A program made the translations under genes and the position numbers. From an uncultured Microcaldota archaeon (GTDB lineage: Archaea; Micrarchaeota; Micrarchaeia; Anstonellales; Bilamarchaeaceae): DNA of 64,000 nucleotides. The stretch spans positions 1-64,000 of the forward strand of contig CAIKOA010000030.1 in assembly GCA_903828955.1 (NCBI GenBank). The letters run 5' to 3'. Positions 8,674-16,497 of the stretch are shown piece after piece; position 1 is the first letter of the stretch; every line of letters begins with the position of its first letter. The notes under the pieces are model-generated. The model worked only from the letters and a program-made list of their open reading frames with translations. It was not told where the DNA came from and searched no databases.

Positions 8674-9552
8674 TTATTGCTTAATATTAAAAAACTTTAT
8701 GGCGTTCTCCGCGGTCGCCTTTGCAACCGTTTCTTCCGGAATTTCCTTCACTTCCGCCACGTATTTTATCCCTTCATGGATTCCATCTATATTTCTGAAT
8801 GCGTACGGCGCATCGGTTTCCACGACAATCTTCTCCAGCGGAACCCGCTGGATTGCCTCCTTCCTCCCCTTGGAGTGCATTCCAATAATTGAAATAATCC
8901 CGCCCATGCGCACGGCGCGTTCCGCATCCGCGCCATTTCCGGAAAAGAAATGCATCATAAAAGGAAGTTTCCATCCAAATTCTTCCAGCGCATCCAGCAC
9001 CGCAGGGTCGGATTTGCGCGAATGAATCACCAGGGGAAGCCCCATCTCCTCCGCAAGCCCGATCATTTTCGCGAATACAATTCTCTCCTTTTCAATGTCC
9101 GCATCATTCTTGCTCCAGTGGAAATCCAATCCACACTCCCCGATTGCGTTCGGGGAATGCTTTTTTATGAAATCCACCCACTCGGGGAGCTTCTCCACTC
9201 CTTCGGAAAGCGCGGTCTGCGGCGCGATGCCCAGGCAGAAAGGAATCCGAAGCCTTTTTGCAATCTCCGCATTCTTTAAATTGGATTTGTGCGAGTATCC
9301 CGCAGTGACCGGAATTATCCCAGGCGGAAGCGAATCCAGCTTTTCCTGCGAAAAGCAGTCCAAATGGCAATGTGCGTCTACCAAAGGTTCAGGGTGCGCG
9401 GGAGCTGCGGTTCCACTAGGTGGAGCGCGACCCTGGGCTTGCAAAGGAAATTCAGTTCCCGCCTTGCAGCCCCGTGCACTTTGTTCAGAGCTGCTGCAAG
9501 CCCGGGGCTTTAGCCCTGAACCTTTGACCAGAACCTCGGAGGGCATGTTCAA
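8674..9552 (-). CDS. tatD: TatD-family metal-dependent hydrolase with an unusual N-terminal extension
   Basis: LVDAHCHLD, GECGLDFHW, LPLVIHSRKSD, VVETDAPY. Confidence 0.9.
   Translation of the reverse strand: MNMPSEVLVKGSGLKPRACSSSEQSARGCKAGTEFPLQAQGRAPPSGTAAPAHPEPLVDAHCHLDCFSQEKLDSLPPGIIPVTAGYSHKSNLKNAEIAKRLRIPFCLGIAPQTALSEGVEKLPEWVDFIKKHSPNAIGECGLDFHWSKNDADIEKERIVFAKMIGLAEEMGLPLVIHSRKSDPAVLDALEEFGWKLPFMMHFFSGNGADAERAVRMGGIISIIGMHSKGRKEAIQRVPLEKIVVETDAPYAFRNIDGIHEGIKYVAEVKEIPEETVAKATAENAIKFFNIKQ
9382..9526. repeat. MITE-like element with 13-bp perfect terminal inverted repeats (CAAAGGTTCAGGG...CCCTGAACCTTTG)
   Basis: Direct reading of TIRs at 9382-9394 and 9514-9526; lies within the extra N-terminal segment of the TatD ORF. 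Confidence 0.65.
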
Positions 9553-9604
9553 CCTTTTTAAACCGTAGGGTTATAAATCTATTGAGAATTTTAGGTGAAT
9601 TTAC

Positions 9605-9997
9605 ATGAGTGAAAAGATGTTCACCTTAGCAGGTGATTTAAAAGAAGGCAGATACCTCCTGATAGAGGACTTCCCGTGCAGGATTGTCAGCATCGACAAA
9701 TCCAAGACAGGGAAGCATGGTTCCGCAAAATTGAGAATCGTTGCAATTGACATATTCACAGGCCAGAAGAGAAATCTGCTCACGCAAAGCACCGCGGACG
9801 TCGAAGTCCCGATAATTGAGCGGAAGAACGCGCAGGTGCTCTCCGTTACCGGAACCAGCGCACAGGTCATGGACCCGCAGAACTACGAAGTTTACGAAGT
9901 CCAGATTCCCGAGGACCTCATCGGCCAGATAAGTGCAGGAGATGAAGTGGAAATGCTCCAGGCAATGGGCAGGAAGGCAATGCAGAGAAAGAGGTAA
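9605..9997 (+). CDS. eif5a: Translation initiation factor aIF5A
   Basis: CRIVSIDKSKTGKHGSAKLRIVAIDIFTGQKR hypusination loop. Confidence 0.96.
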   Translation: MSEKMFTLAGDLKEGRYLLIEDFPCRIVSIDKSKTGKHGSAKLRIVAIDIFTGQKRNLLTQSTADVEVPIIERKNAQVLSVTGTSAQVMDPQNYEVYEVQIPEDLIGQISAGDEVEMLQAMGRKAMQRKR

Positions 9998-10024
9998 ATT
10001 CATTTTCGAGAAATTACAGGTGAA

Positions 10025-10357
10025 ATGATGAACGTTGATATCAAGGAAAAGAAAGACAATGCGCTCCTAGGAAGGGCGGAAGTTGATGCGGTAATATCAT
10101 TCCCGGGGCCGACGCCCTCCACGCAGCAGATGAGGGACCTGATTGTGCAGAAGCTCGGCTGCATGCCGGAAATGCTCGTAATCAAGAACACCGTTTCGCG
10201 CTTCGGGACCAAGGAGCTCCACGTGCGCGCAAACATCTACAAGTCCGCAGAAGAGATGAAGAAGGCGGAGCCCAATTACGTGCTTGTTCGCAACAAGCTT
10301 GCGGAGAAAAAGGCAAAGAAGGCAAAGGAGAAGAAGGCTCCGGCTGCCAAGAAATGA
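10025..10357 (+). CDS. rps24e: 30S ribosomal protein S24e
   Basis: LLGRAEVDAVISFPGPTPSTQQMRDLIVQKLG..., KELHVRANIYKSAEEMKKAEPNYVLVRN. Confidence 0.93.
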   Translation: MMNVDIKEKKDNALLGRAEVDAVISFPGPTPSTQQMRDLIVQKLGCMPEMLVIKNTVSRFGTKELHVRANIYKSAEEMKKAEPNYVLVRNKLAEKKAKKAKEKKAPAAKK

Positions 10358-10373
10358 GTGAAGGTGCTTGAAA

Positions 10374-10532
10374 ATGGCTGAGAAAAAAGAGGCAAAGGCA
10401 GCGAAAAAAGAGAAAGCAGCGAAGCCTTACCAAAAAAAGAGGCACTGCCCGAAATGCGGGCCGGGCGTGAATCTCGCAGCGCACAAGAACAGGCTCTCCT
10501 GCGGAAAGTGCGGCTATTACGAGAAGAAATAG
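10374..10532 (+). CDS. rps27ae: 30S ribosomal protein S27ae (52 aa, zinc ribbon); absent from the supplied ORF track because it is short
   Basis: Manual translation [52 protein letters not shown]; directly follows S24e. Confidence 0.92.
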   Translation: MAEKKEAKAAKKEKAAKPYQKKRHCPKCGPGVNLAAHKNRLSCGKCGYYEKK

Positions 10533-11267
10533 ATGGACCGCAGAATTTTTCTTTCAATTTTTATTTCCTCGTTCCTCTTTCTTGCCGGCTCTTACCTGAG
10601 CGCTTATCTGTATAAAAGTGCGTTCCTTCTTTCCACTCCTTTATTTGCAGTATTTCTTCTTGTTTCTACGATTGCCGCATATTTCCTTAATGGGGGAAGA
10701 AATCCCGCAATCGCATTCTTCATATTCTCGCTTTTCTATTTTCTTATTTCACAGCTCGCCGCAATCCAGACGCTCTTCCTGCACATTTCCCTGCTCTCGC
10801 TTGCAATCTATTTCCTCTGGGATGAGCGCGCGCAACTGATCCAGGGCTGCGGCAGCATGAAGAAGAGGGTTGCCTATGGATTCCTCATTTTCTTCATTCT
10901 TCTTGCGGCCGCATTTGCCGCAAACATAATTATCTATTTTACCGGATTCGCAGACCAGCTGAAAGTCCAGCAGGTGGTTAGCGGACTCCCAATCTACATA
11001 GTCCTGCTCACATTCACCCTCGGCCCATTCAGCGAGGAATTGTTTTTCCGCGCCCTCCTTGTCCCAAGGGTAGGAGTTCCTCTTTCAACTATCCTATTCA
11101 TGGCCACCCATTTTGCCTATGGTTCAATTTCCGAGCTTGCGGGAGCTTTCTTCCTGGGCTTCGTGCTCGCAAATGCCTACTATTACCTAAAGGACCCGCT
11201 CCCCTGCATAATTGCCCATGGCCTCTTTAACCTTCTTGCAATAATCATAATGCTCTGGGTGTTCTGA
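10533..11267 (+). CDS. CPBP-family intramembrane metalloprotease (CAAX-protease-like)
   Basis: Multiple TM; FSEELFFRALLVPR, IAHGLFNLLA motifs. Confidence 0.85.
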   Translation: MDRRIFLSIFISSFLFLAGSYLSAYLYKSAFLLSTPLFAVFLLVSTIAAYFLNGGRNPAIAFFIFSLFYFLISQLAAIQTLFLHISLLSLAIYFLWDERAQLIQGCGSMKKRVAYGFLIFFILLAAAFAANIIIYFTGFADQLKVQQVVSGLPIYIVLLTFTLGPFSEELFFRALLVPRVGVPLSTILFMATHFAYGSISELAGAFFLGFVLANAYYYLKDPLPCIIAHGLFNLLAIIIMLWVF

Positions 11268-12235
11268 TGATCACTTTGGGAATAGAAAGCACCGCCCATA
11301 CCCTTGGAATCGGAGTTTGCAGGGATGGGAAAATCCTTTCGAATATCCACCGCACCTACAAGCCCATAAACGAAGGCATAATCCCCAGGAAGGCTGCGGA
11401 CCACCACGCGGAGAATTTCGCTTCACTTATCAAGGAAAACCTTAAGGCTGCAAAAATCAAAATGGAAGATGTTGATTTGATTGCGTTTGCGCAGGGCCCG
11501 GGGATTGGAGCGCCGCTTGCGCTCGGCTGCCTAGCTGCAAAATACCTCGCCCTCAAATACGAAAAACCAATAATCGGGGTAAACCATCCGTATGCGCACG
11601 TGAAAATCGCGGAGCATTTTGCAAAGGTAAAGAATCCATTAATTCTCTACGTAAGCGGAGGGAATACCCAGATCCTTGCGGAAGAAAATGGAAAATTTCA
11701 TATTTATGGGGAAACCCTGGACATTGGGGTTGGAAACCTCTTCGATGCATTCGGGCGCGCCGCAGGAATGGAATATGCGCACGGCTCTGCGCTCGAAAAG
11801 CTTGCGCACGGAGGAAAATACATTCCCCTTCCATATACGGTTAAGGGAATGAACCTTTCCTTTACCGGTTTGCAGACCGCGGCAATAGCTGCGCTCTCCA
11901 AGCATTCCATGCAGGATGTTTCCTATTCCCTAATTGAGACTTCCCTCTCCATGTGCTGCGAAGCGCTTGAACGCGCCCTTTTCCTGAGCAGGAAGAAGGG
12001 GATAATCGTCTGCGGAGGGGTTGCGCAGAATAGGCGCCTCCAGCAGATGCTCGCGGCAATGTGCAAAGAGGATAAGGTTAAGTTCGGGGTTGCCCCGGAC
12101 GAATTCAACCGTGATAATGGCGCAATGATCGCATACGCAGGGGAAATCCTATTCAAAAAGCGGAAAAAGAAAACCCTTCCCCCTGCGAAATGGGAGCCAG
12201 ACCCGAACCAGAGGATTGACGGCTTTTCAATTTAA
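11267..12235 (+). CDS. kae1: tRNA t6A threonylcarbamoyltransferase Kae1 (not fused to Bud32)
   Basis: GIESTAHTLGIGV, NHPYAHVKIAE, YVSGGNTQI, FTGLQTAA, CGGVAQNRRLQ. Confidence 0.95.
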   Translation: MITLGIESTAHTLGIGVCRDGKILSNIHRTYKPINEGIIPRKAADHHAENFASLIKENLKAAKIKMEDVDLIAFAQGPGIGAPLALGCLAAKYLALKYEKPIIGVNHPYAHVKIAEHFAKVKNPLILYVSGGNTQILAEENGKFHIYGETLDIGVGNLFDAFGRAAGMEYAHGSALEKLAHGGKYIPLPYTVKGMNLSFTGLQTAAIAALSKHSMQDVSYSLIETSLSMCCEALERALFLSRKKGIIVCGGVAQNRRLQQMLAAMCKEDKVKFGVAPDEFNRDNGAMIAYAGEILFKKRKKKTLPPAKWEPDPNQRIDGFSI

Positions 12236-12285
12236 CCAATCTTTTTGTAGGCATATTTAAAACCTTCCATAAAGTAGATTTATCT

Positions 12286-13038
12286 ATGAAAACATATCCT
12301 TTGATTGCATGCGCCCTCTTAGCGGCGCTTGCATTTATCCTGCAGAGCTCCAACGGAATTCTTGGCTTTCCAACCGGCTTCGGAATGACTATTGATCTAG
12401 CCGCAGTCCCGATCCTGCTCGCGCTTTTCATATTCGGGGCAGAATACGCAATTCTTACGCTTGCGGTCCTCACGCTCATAATCCTTACGACTTCACCAAC
12501 CGGATATATAGGCGCGCTAATGAAGCTCGCAGCCACCCTTCCCATGATTATCGTCCCATACTTCATGACAAGGGAGAAAACCCCGTGGAAAGAAGCAGTG
12601 GACGCACTCTTAGTAGTAATAGGAGTCCTTGCCTTGTTCGCAATCTCGATTGAATTCGCAAAAATGCAGGGCCTTGAGATGCTTGCGGGAATAATTCCCC
12701 TGCTCGTGGTAATCGCAGGAGGCTACTGGATTGGAAAAGAAGGCGGAAAAGTAGATCTTTCCGACATAAAGCTCGCAGGGCTCGCACTCCTTGTTGCAGC
12801 AATTGCAAGAAGCACCCTGATGACCTTTGCAAACCTCTACTTTGCAGGGCCGGTCTTCTACCACCTCTCCCCGGCCGAGTTCATCTCGATGCTGAATGCG
12901 CTCTTCCTCCCGGTTCTTGGAGGCGGGATGGGCTGGTTCGTCATTTTCTTCTGGAACCTGGTTCAGTCTGTGCTTGAATTCGCGATTGCGTGGATTCCCG
13001 CATACTATTTCGGGCTTGCAAAGAGGCATTCCGAATGA
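12286..13038 (+). CDS. ECF transporter S component-like membrane protein
   Basis: ~6 TM protein, ATGA-overlapping with an ECF ATPase and followed by an EcfT-like protein. Confidence 0.75.
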   Translation: MKTYPLIACALLAALAFILQSSNGILGFPTGFGMTIDLAAVPILLALFIFGAEYAILTLAVLTLIILTTSPTGYIGALMKLAATLPMIIVPYFMTREKTPWKEAVDALLVVIGVLALFAISIEFAKMQGLEMLAGIIPLLVVIAGGYWIGKEGGKVDLSDIKLAGLALLVAAIARSTLMTFANLYFAGPVFYHLSPAEFISMLNALFLPVLGGGMGWFVIFFWNLVQSVLEFAIAWIPAYYFGLAKRHSE

Positions 13039-13769
13039 TTGAAGTGCAAAACCTTTCCCTTTCGCTTGGAAAACGGGAAGTCCTCAAAGGAATAAGTTTT
13101 TCGCTCGAGAAAGGCTCAGCCCTTGGAATATGCGGAAGCATGGGCTCGGGAAAAAGTTCGCTTCTTTATTCAATTAAAGGAATAATTCCTTCCCTAATGC
13201 CTGGGAAGATATCCGGGAAAATACTCGTAGGCGGGCAAAACGGAAGCGGAATGCGCAGGAATGTGGGAATTGTTTTCCAGAATCCCAACGACCAGATCTT
13301 CTCAAATACTCTTTATGATGAGGTTGAATTCGGGTTGAAGAATTTCGGATTTAGGGGGGAGGATTTGCGCGTTCGTACAGAATCCGCCCTTGCGCAAGTG
13401 GGCTTACTCGAAAGAAAGGACGAAAACCCATTCGAGCTTTCCCAGGGGCAGAGGCAGAAGCTCGCGATCGCATCCGTTCTCGCAATAGAGCCGGAAGTAA
13501 TTCTTCTGGATGAACCCGCCTCTAATTTAGACCACAGAAGCTCTCTTGAAATTTACAGAATGCTTGCAGAACTCCGGGACAAGGGAAAAACAATAGTGGT
13601 TGTGGAGCATGACACCGACCTTCTGCACGGGTTTGCAGATAAATTCCTTGTTCTTGATGAAGGGAGGCAGGTCGCATTCGGAGGGGAAGAGGTATTCTCC
13701 CATCCGCATACCGCAAAGGCAGGGGTGAAAATTCCATGGAAACAAATGCAAAAGGCAAAACAGGCTTAA
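13035..13769 (+). CDS. ecfA: ECF transporter ATPase (EcfA)
   Basis: GSMGSGKSSLLYSI Walker A, Q-loop FQNPNDQIFSNTLYDEVEFGLKNFG, LSQGQRQKLAIA, VILLDEPASNLD. Confidence 0.92.
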   Translation: MIEVQNLSLSLGKREVLKGISFSLEKGSALGICGSMGSGKSSLLYSIKGIIPSLMPGKISGKILVGGQNGSGMRRNVGIVFQNPNDQIFSNTLYDEVEFGLKNFGFRGEDLRVRTESALAQVGLLERKDENPFELSQGQRQKLAIASVLAIEPEVILLDEPASNLDHRSSLEIYRMLAELRDKGKTIVVVEHDTDLLHGFADKFLVLDEGRQVAFGGEEVFSHPHTAKAGVKIPWKQMQKAKQA

Positions 13770-14275
13770 TTATAGCCGCAGTCCTTACGCTTGCCGCAAT
13801 CCTTGCGCCATTAGAATATGCCCCGGCCGCCTTTATTCTCCTGGTTGGATGGGCCTTCTTAAATAAGGCAAACCCGAAAACAATTCTTGGAGGAGTCCTC
13901 CTCTTTGCAATCTCGATGGGAGTTGCCGGCTTCCTTCTTGGAATGGGCTTGGAAAACAGCGCTCTCTCAGCAATACGCGCATTCACAATCGTAATGCCAT
14001 TATTCATTTTCTTCTCCACTTCTTCGATGCACGAAACGATGGAGACGCTTTCGTCAGTCGGAGTCCCAAAGGACATCTCATTCATGTTTTCAATTTCAAT
14101 TCCTTATTCGAATGTGCTTGCGAGGAAGGCAAACTCAATCCGGGTTGCGCAGGCGAGCAGGAATTCAAGGAGCCCCTGGGCGTTCTTCGTCCCTTTCCTG
14201 AATTTCATTTTTGAACGCGCAAAAGTTCTCGCGGTTTCCCTTGAAAGCAGGGGCTTTGAGAGCGAGTCTTCCTAG
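13736..14275 (+). CDS. ecfT: ECF transporter T component (EcfT)
   Basis: TM-rich; C-terminal ARKANSIRVAQASR...RAKVLAVSLESRGF (coupling-helix ...SRGF motif). Confidence 0.85.
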   Translation: METNAKGKTGLIIAAVLTLAAILAPLEYAPAAFILLVGWAFLNKANPKTILGGVLLFAISMGVAGFLLGMGLENSALSAIRAFTIVMPLFIFFSTSSMHETMETLSSVGVPKDISFMFSISIPYSNVLARKANSIRVAQASRNSRSPWAFFVPFLNFIFERAKVLAVSLESRGFESESS

Positions 14276-14377
14276 TCCTGAATTTTCCCTGCACAACGAA
14301 CAGTGTTTGTTTCCCAAGCCCTGGTTCAAGCCAAGGATTTAAATGTTCCAATCAGATATGCTCCTCAGGTGTTTCAA

Positions 14378-14785
14378 ATGGCCTTTAAGGGATATACAAC
14401 AGCAATCGAGAAGGAAACCAGGAAGAATACTGATTTCCGGCGCGTCTTATACACCGGAAAGAACAGCCAGCTCGTCCTCATGAGCCTGGAGCCAGGCGAA
14501 GAAATCGGCATGGAGGTCCATCCGCACATCGACCAGTTCTTCAGGTTCGAGTCCGGGGAGGGAGCCGTAATAATAGACGGAAACAAATACCCGGTGAAGG
14601 ATGGAGACTGCGCAATCGTTCCCGCGGGCGCCAACCACAACGTGGTGAACACGTCCAAGAAGGAGAAACTTAAGCTCTACACAATTTATTCGCCTCCGGA
14701 GCACATCGACAAGACGATAAGGCACACGAAGGCGGATGCGCTGGCAAAGCCGGAAGAATACGACGGAAAGCCCACGGAAAAATAA
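14378..14785 (+). CDS. Cupin-domain protein
   Basis: GEEIGMEVHPHIDQFFRFESGEGAVIIDG...PAGANHNVVNTSKKEKLKLYTIYSPPEH. Confidence 0.88.
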   Translation: MAFKGYTTAIEKETRKNTDFRRVLYTGKNSQLVLMSLEPGEEIGMEVHPHIDQFFRFESGEGAVIIDGNKYPVKDGDCAIVPAGANHNVVNTSKKEKLKLYTIYSPPEHIDKTIRHTKADALAKPEEYDGKPTEK

Positions 14786-14913
14786 TCCCTGGGATAATCC
14801 TTTTCATATTGGAATTCCAGATGCGAGTTGCCTGCCTGAGCACCAATATCGCCGCGCCATAAATCGTTTTATAAAGACTTCCATCGTATTTCTCTTCGAA
14901 TAGGTGTATTTGA

Positions 14914-15138
14914 ATGACGGAGAAAAGACCCTTTGATGTTTTGAACAACGCGCTGAACAACACCGTGGTAATCGGTTTGAAGGGCGGCGTCTCGTTCCGG
15001 GGAATATTGGTTGCATACGACGTGCACATGAACCTCGTGCTTGAAAAGGCCGAGTTGCTTGTGAACAACGAAGTTAAGCAGGGGATAGGGACCTGCCTCC
15101 TTAGGGGAGATAGCGTAATCTACATTTCTCCTTCTTAA
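14914..15138 (+). CDS. LSm/Sm-like RNA-binding protein
   Basis: FDVLNNALNNTVVIGLKGGVSFRGILVAYDVHMNLVLEKAE...LLRGDSVIYISP. Confidence 0.95.
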   Translation: MTEKRPFDVLNNALNNTVVIGLKGGVSFRGILVAYDVHMNLVLEKAELLVNNEVKQGIGTCLLRGDSVIYISPS

Positions 15139-15179
15139 TTTTCTTAATTTAATTTTATCTTTCTTATCTCATTTGGACC

Positions 15180-15251
15180 GGGCTTGTAGCTCAGCAGCAG
15201 AGCGCTCCCTTGGCATGGGAGAGGCCGGGGGTGCGAATCCCCCCAAGTCCA
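15180..15251 (+). tRNA. tRNA-Ala (anticodon GGC)
   Basis: Folded by eye: acceptor GGGCTTG/CAAGTCC, D-stem GCTC/GAGC, anticodon arm CTCCC-TTGGCAT-GGGAG, T-arm GGGGG-TGCGAAT-CCCCC. Confidence 0.93.
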
Positions 15252-15392
15252 TGCCCCTTTTTTGACCAACTGCTCAAGTGCGGGCAAAAAATGGGTATCT
15301 AAAAAAGCCCTTCGGTCTTCTTACTGCTTCTTGCTATTTATCGAAATATTATTTCCGAGTAGAATTAAGAAGAAAAAGGAGAAAAAAAGAAA

Positions 15393-16088
15393 TTAAGTTG
15401 CGCTTGTGAAGAGGAATTCGCGCATATGCTCGATTGCTGACTTCATCGCCTCTTTCGCGTTCCGGTCGTGCGCATACACTGTTGCAAATGCCGCAAGCAT
15501 CGTGGTGCCAGCCCCGATTTTCTGCGGAACGTTGACATCCCCGAGTTCGTATTCGGTCTCCACTCCGTGGTCTATGAGCGTATATCTCCCCCCGCTCTTC
15601 CCCACGATGATGACCCCGTTCTTCCGTAAATGCGCAAGAAGGTTCTCCGGAAGGTAATGCATGTCCAATTGAGAGGTCTTGAGCACGGTTATCTTATCAA
15701 CGTTCTTCAGCTCCCACTTCCTCTTGCCTCCGAAGTGCTCAGGGTCCCTGACGAACCCGCGCGCATCAACATAGAGCTCCTTGAAGCTTCCCTTCAATTT
15801 ATCTATATTAATCTCATTTGCAATCGAAGAAACGAGCACGATGCTGGAAGTAATCGGCGCGCTAGCCAGCCTGCATGCCGCAGGGACCCTTCCCAGCTCC
15901 TGGCCCTTCTCGAAGTGGATTTCAACAATCCCCTTCTTGCCTTCCGCAATCTCGTAGTCTTCCCCCACCATGTCGAAAACCCGCTTCACATAGTGCGCGG
16001 GCCCGCCGGCCTTCTTTTCAATGCTATTCCGGTCCCGGTCGACAACGATGTCGTCCGTAAAACATCCTGCAACGTAGAACTTCGCCAT
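15393..16088 (-). CDS. PfkB/ribokinase-like protein, divergent (GAGT in place of GAGD)
   Basis: N-terminal AGCFTDDIVVDRD and C-terminal PQKIGAGTTMLAAFATVYA similar to the PfkB fold. Confidence 0.65.
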   Translation of the reverse strand: MAKFYVAGCFTDDIVVDRDRNSIEKKAGGPAHYVKRVFDMVGEDYEIAEGKKGIVEIHFEKGQELGRVPAACRLASAPITSSIVLVSSIANEINIDKLKGSFKELYVDARGFVRDPEHFGGKRKWELKNVDKITVLKTSQLDMHYLPENLLAHLRKNGVIIVGKSGGRYTLIDHGVETEYELGDVNVPQKIGAGTTMLAAFATVYAHDRNAKEAMKSAIEHMREFLFTSAT

Positions 16089-16389
16089 ATCACATCATCT
16101 CCTTTTTCCTCCCTTTCCCGTTTGTAGTGCCTTGCCTAAAGTTCTCCAATTACCAAACTATGCACATGCCACCTTTGCAAACTTACTTTCCTTCGTAAGT
16201 ATTTATTCCTGTCCCTTGCTTTTTTCGTAAAAAATCCAAAAGAGCGCATCAATTTTGAGTTTTTGAGCAAGTATTCCCCCCATTTTTCATTCCGAGGGGG
16301 ATTAAGTACATTATAATGCGGCGCAAATCGTATTTCACGAGAGAGGAGCCCTTCAGGGGGAGCGCCCCCTAAAGTGCTTCAGCCCCAGC

Positions 16390-16413
16390 AACCCCCCATA
16401 AATTTGGGGGGTT
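16390..16413. repeat. GC hairpin AACCCCCC-ATAAATTT-GGGGGGTT
   Basis: Perfect 8-bp inverted repeat in the divergent pfkB-like/smc intergenic region. Confidence 0.7.
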
Positions 16414-16497
16414 TATTCTTGAGAAACTGGAGGAAAAAACGCTATTTTTATAAATACAAAGCGAGAATATGCCCTCGTTGTTAAAGGGTAAGGCGGC

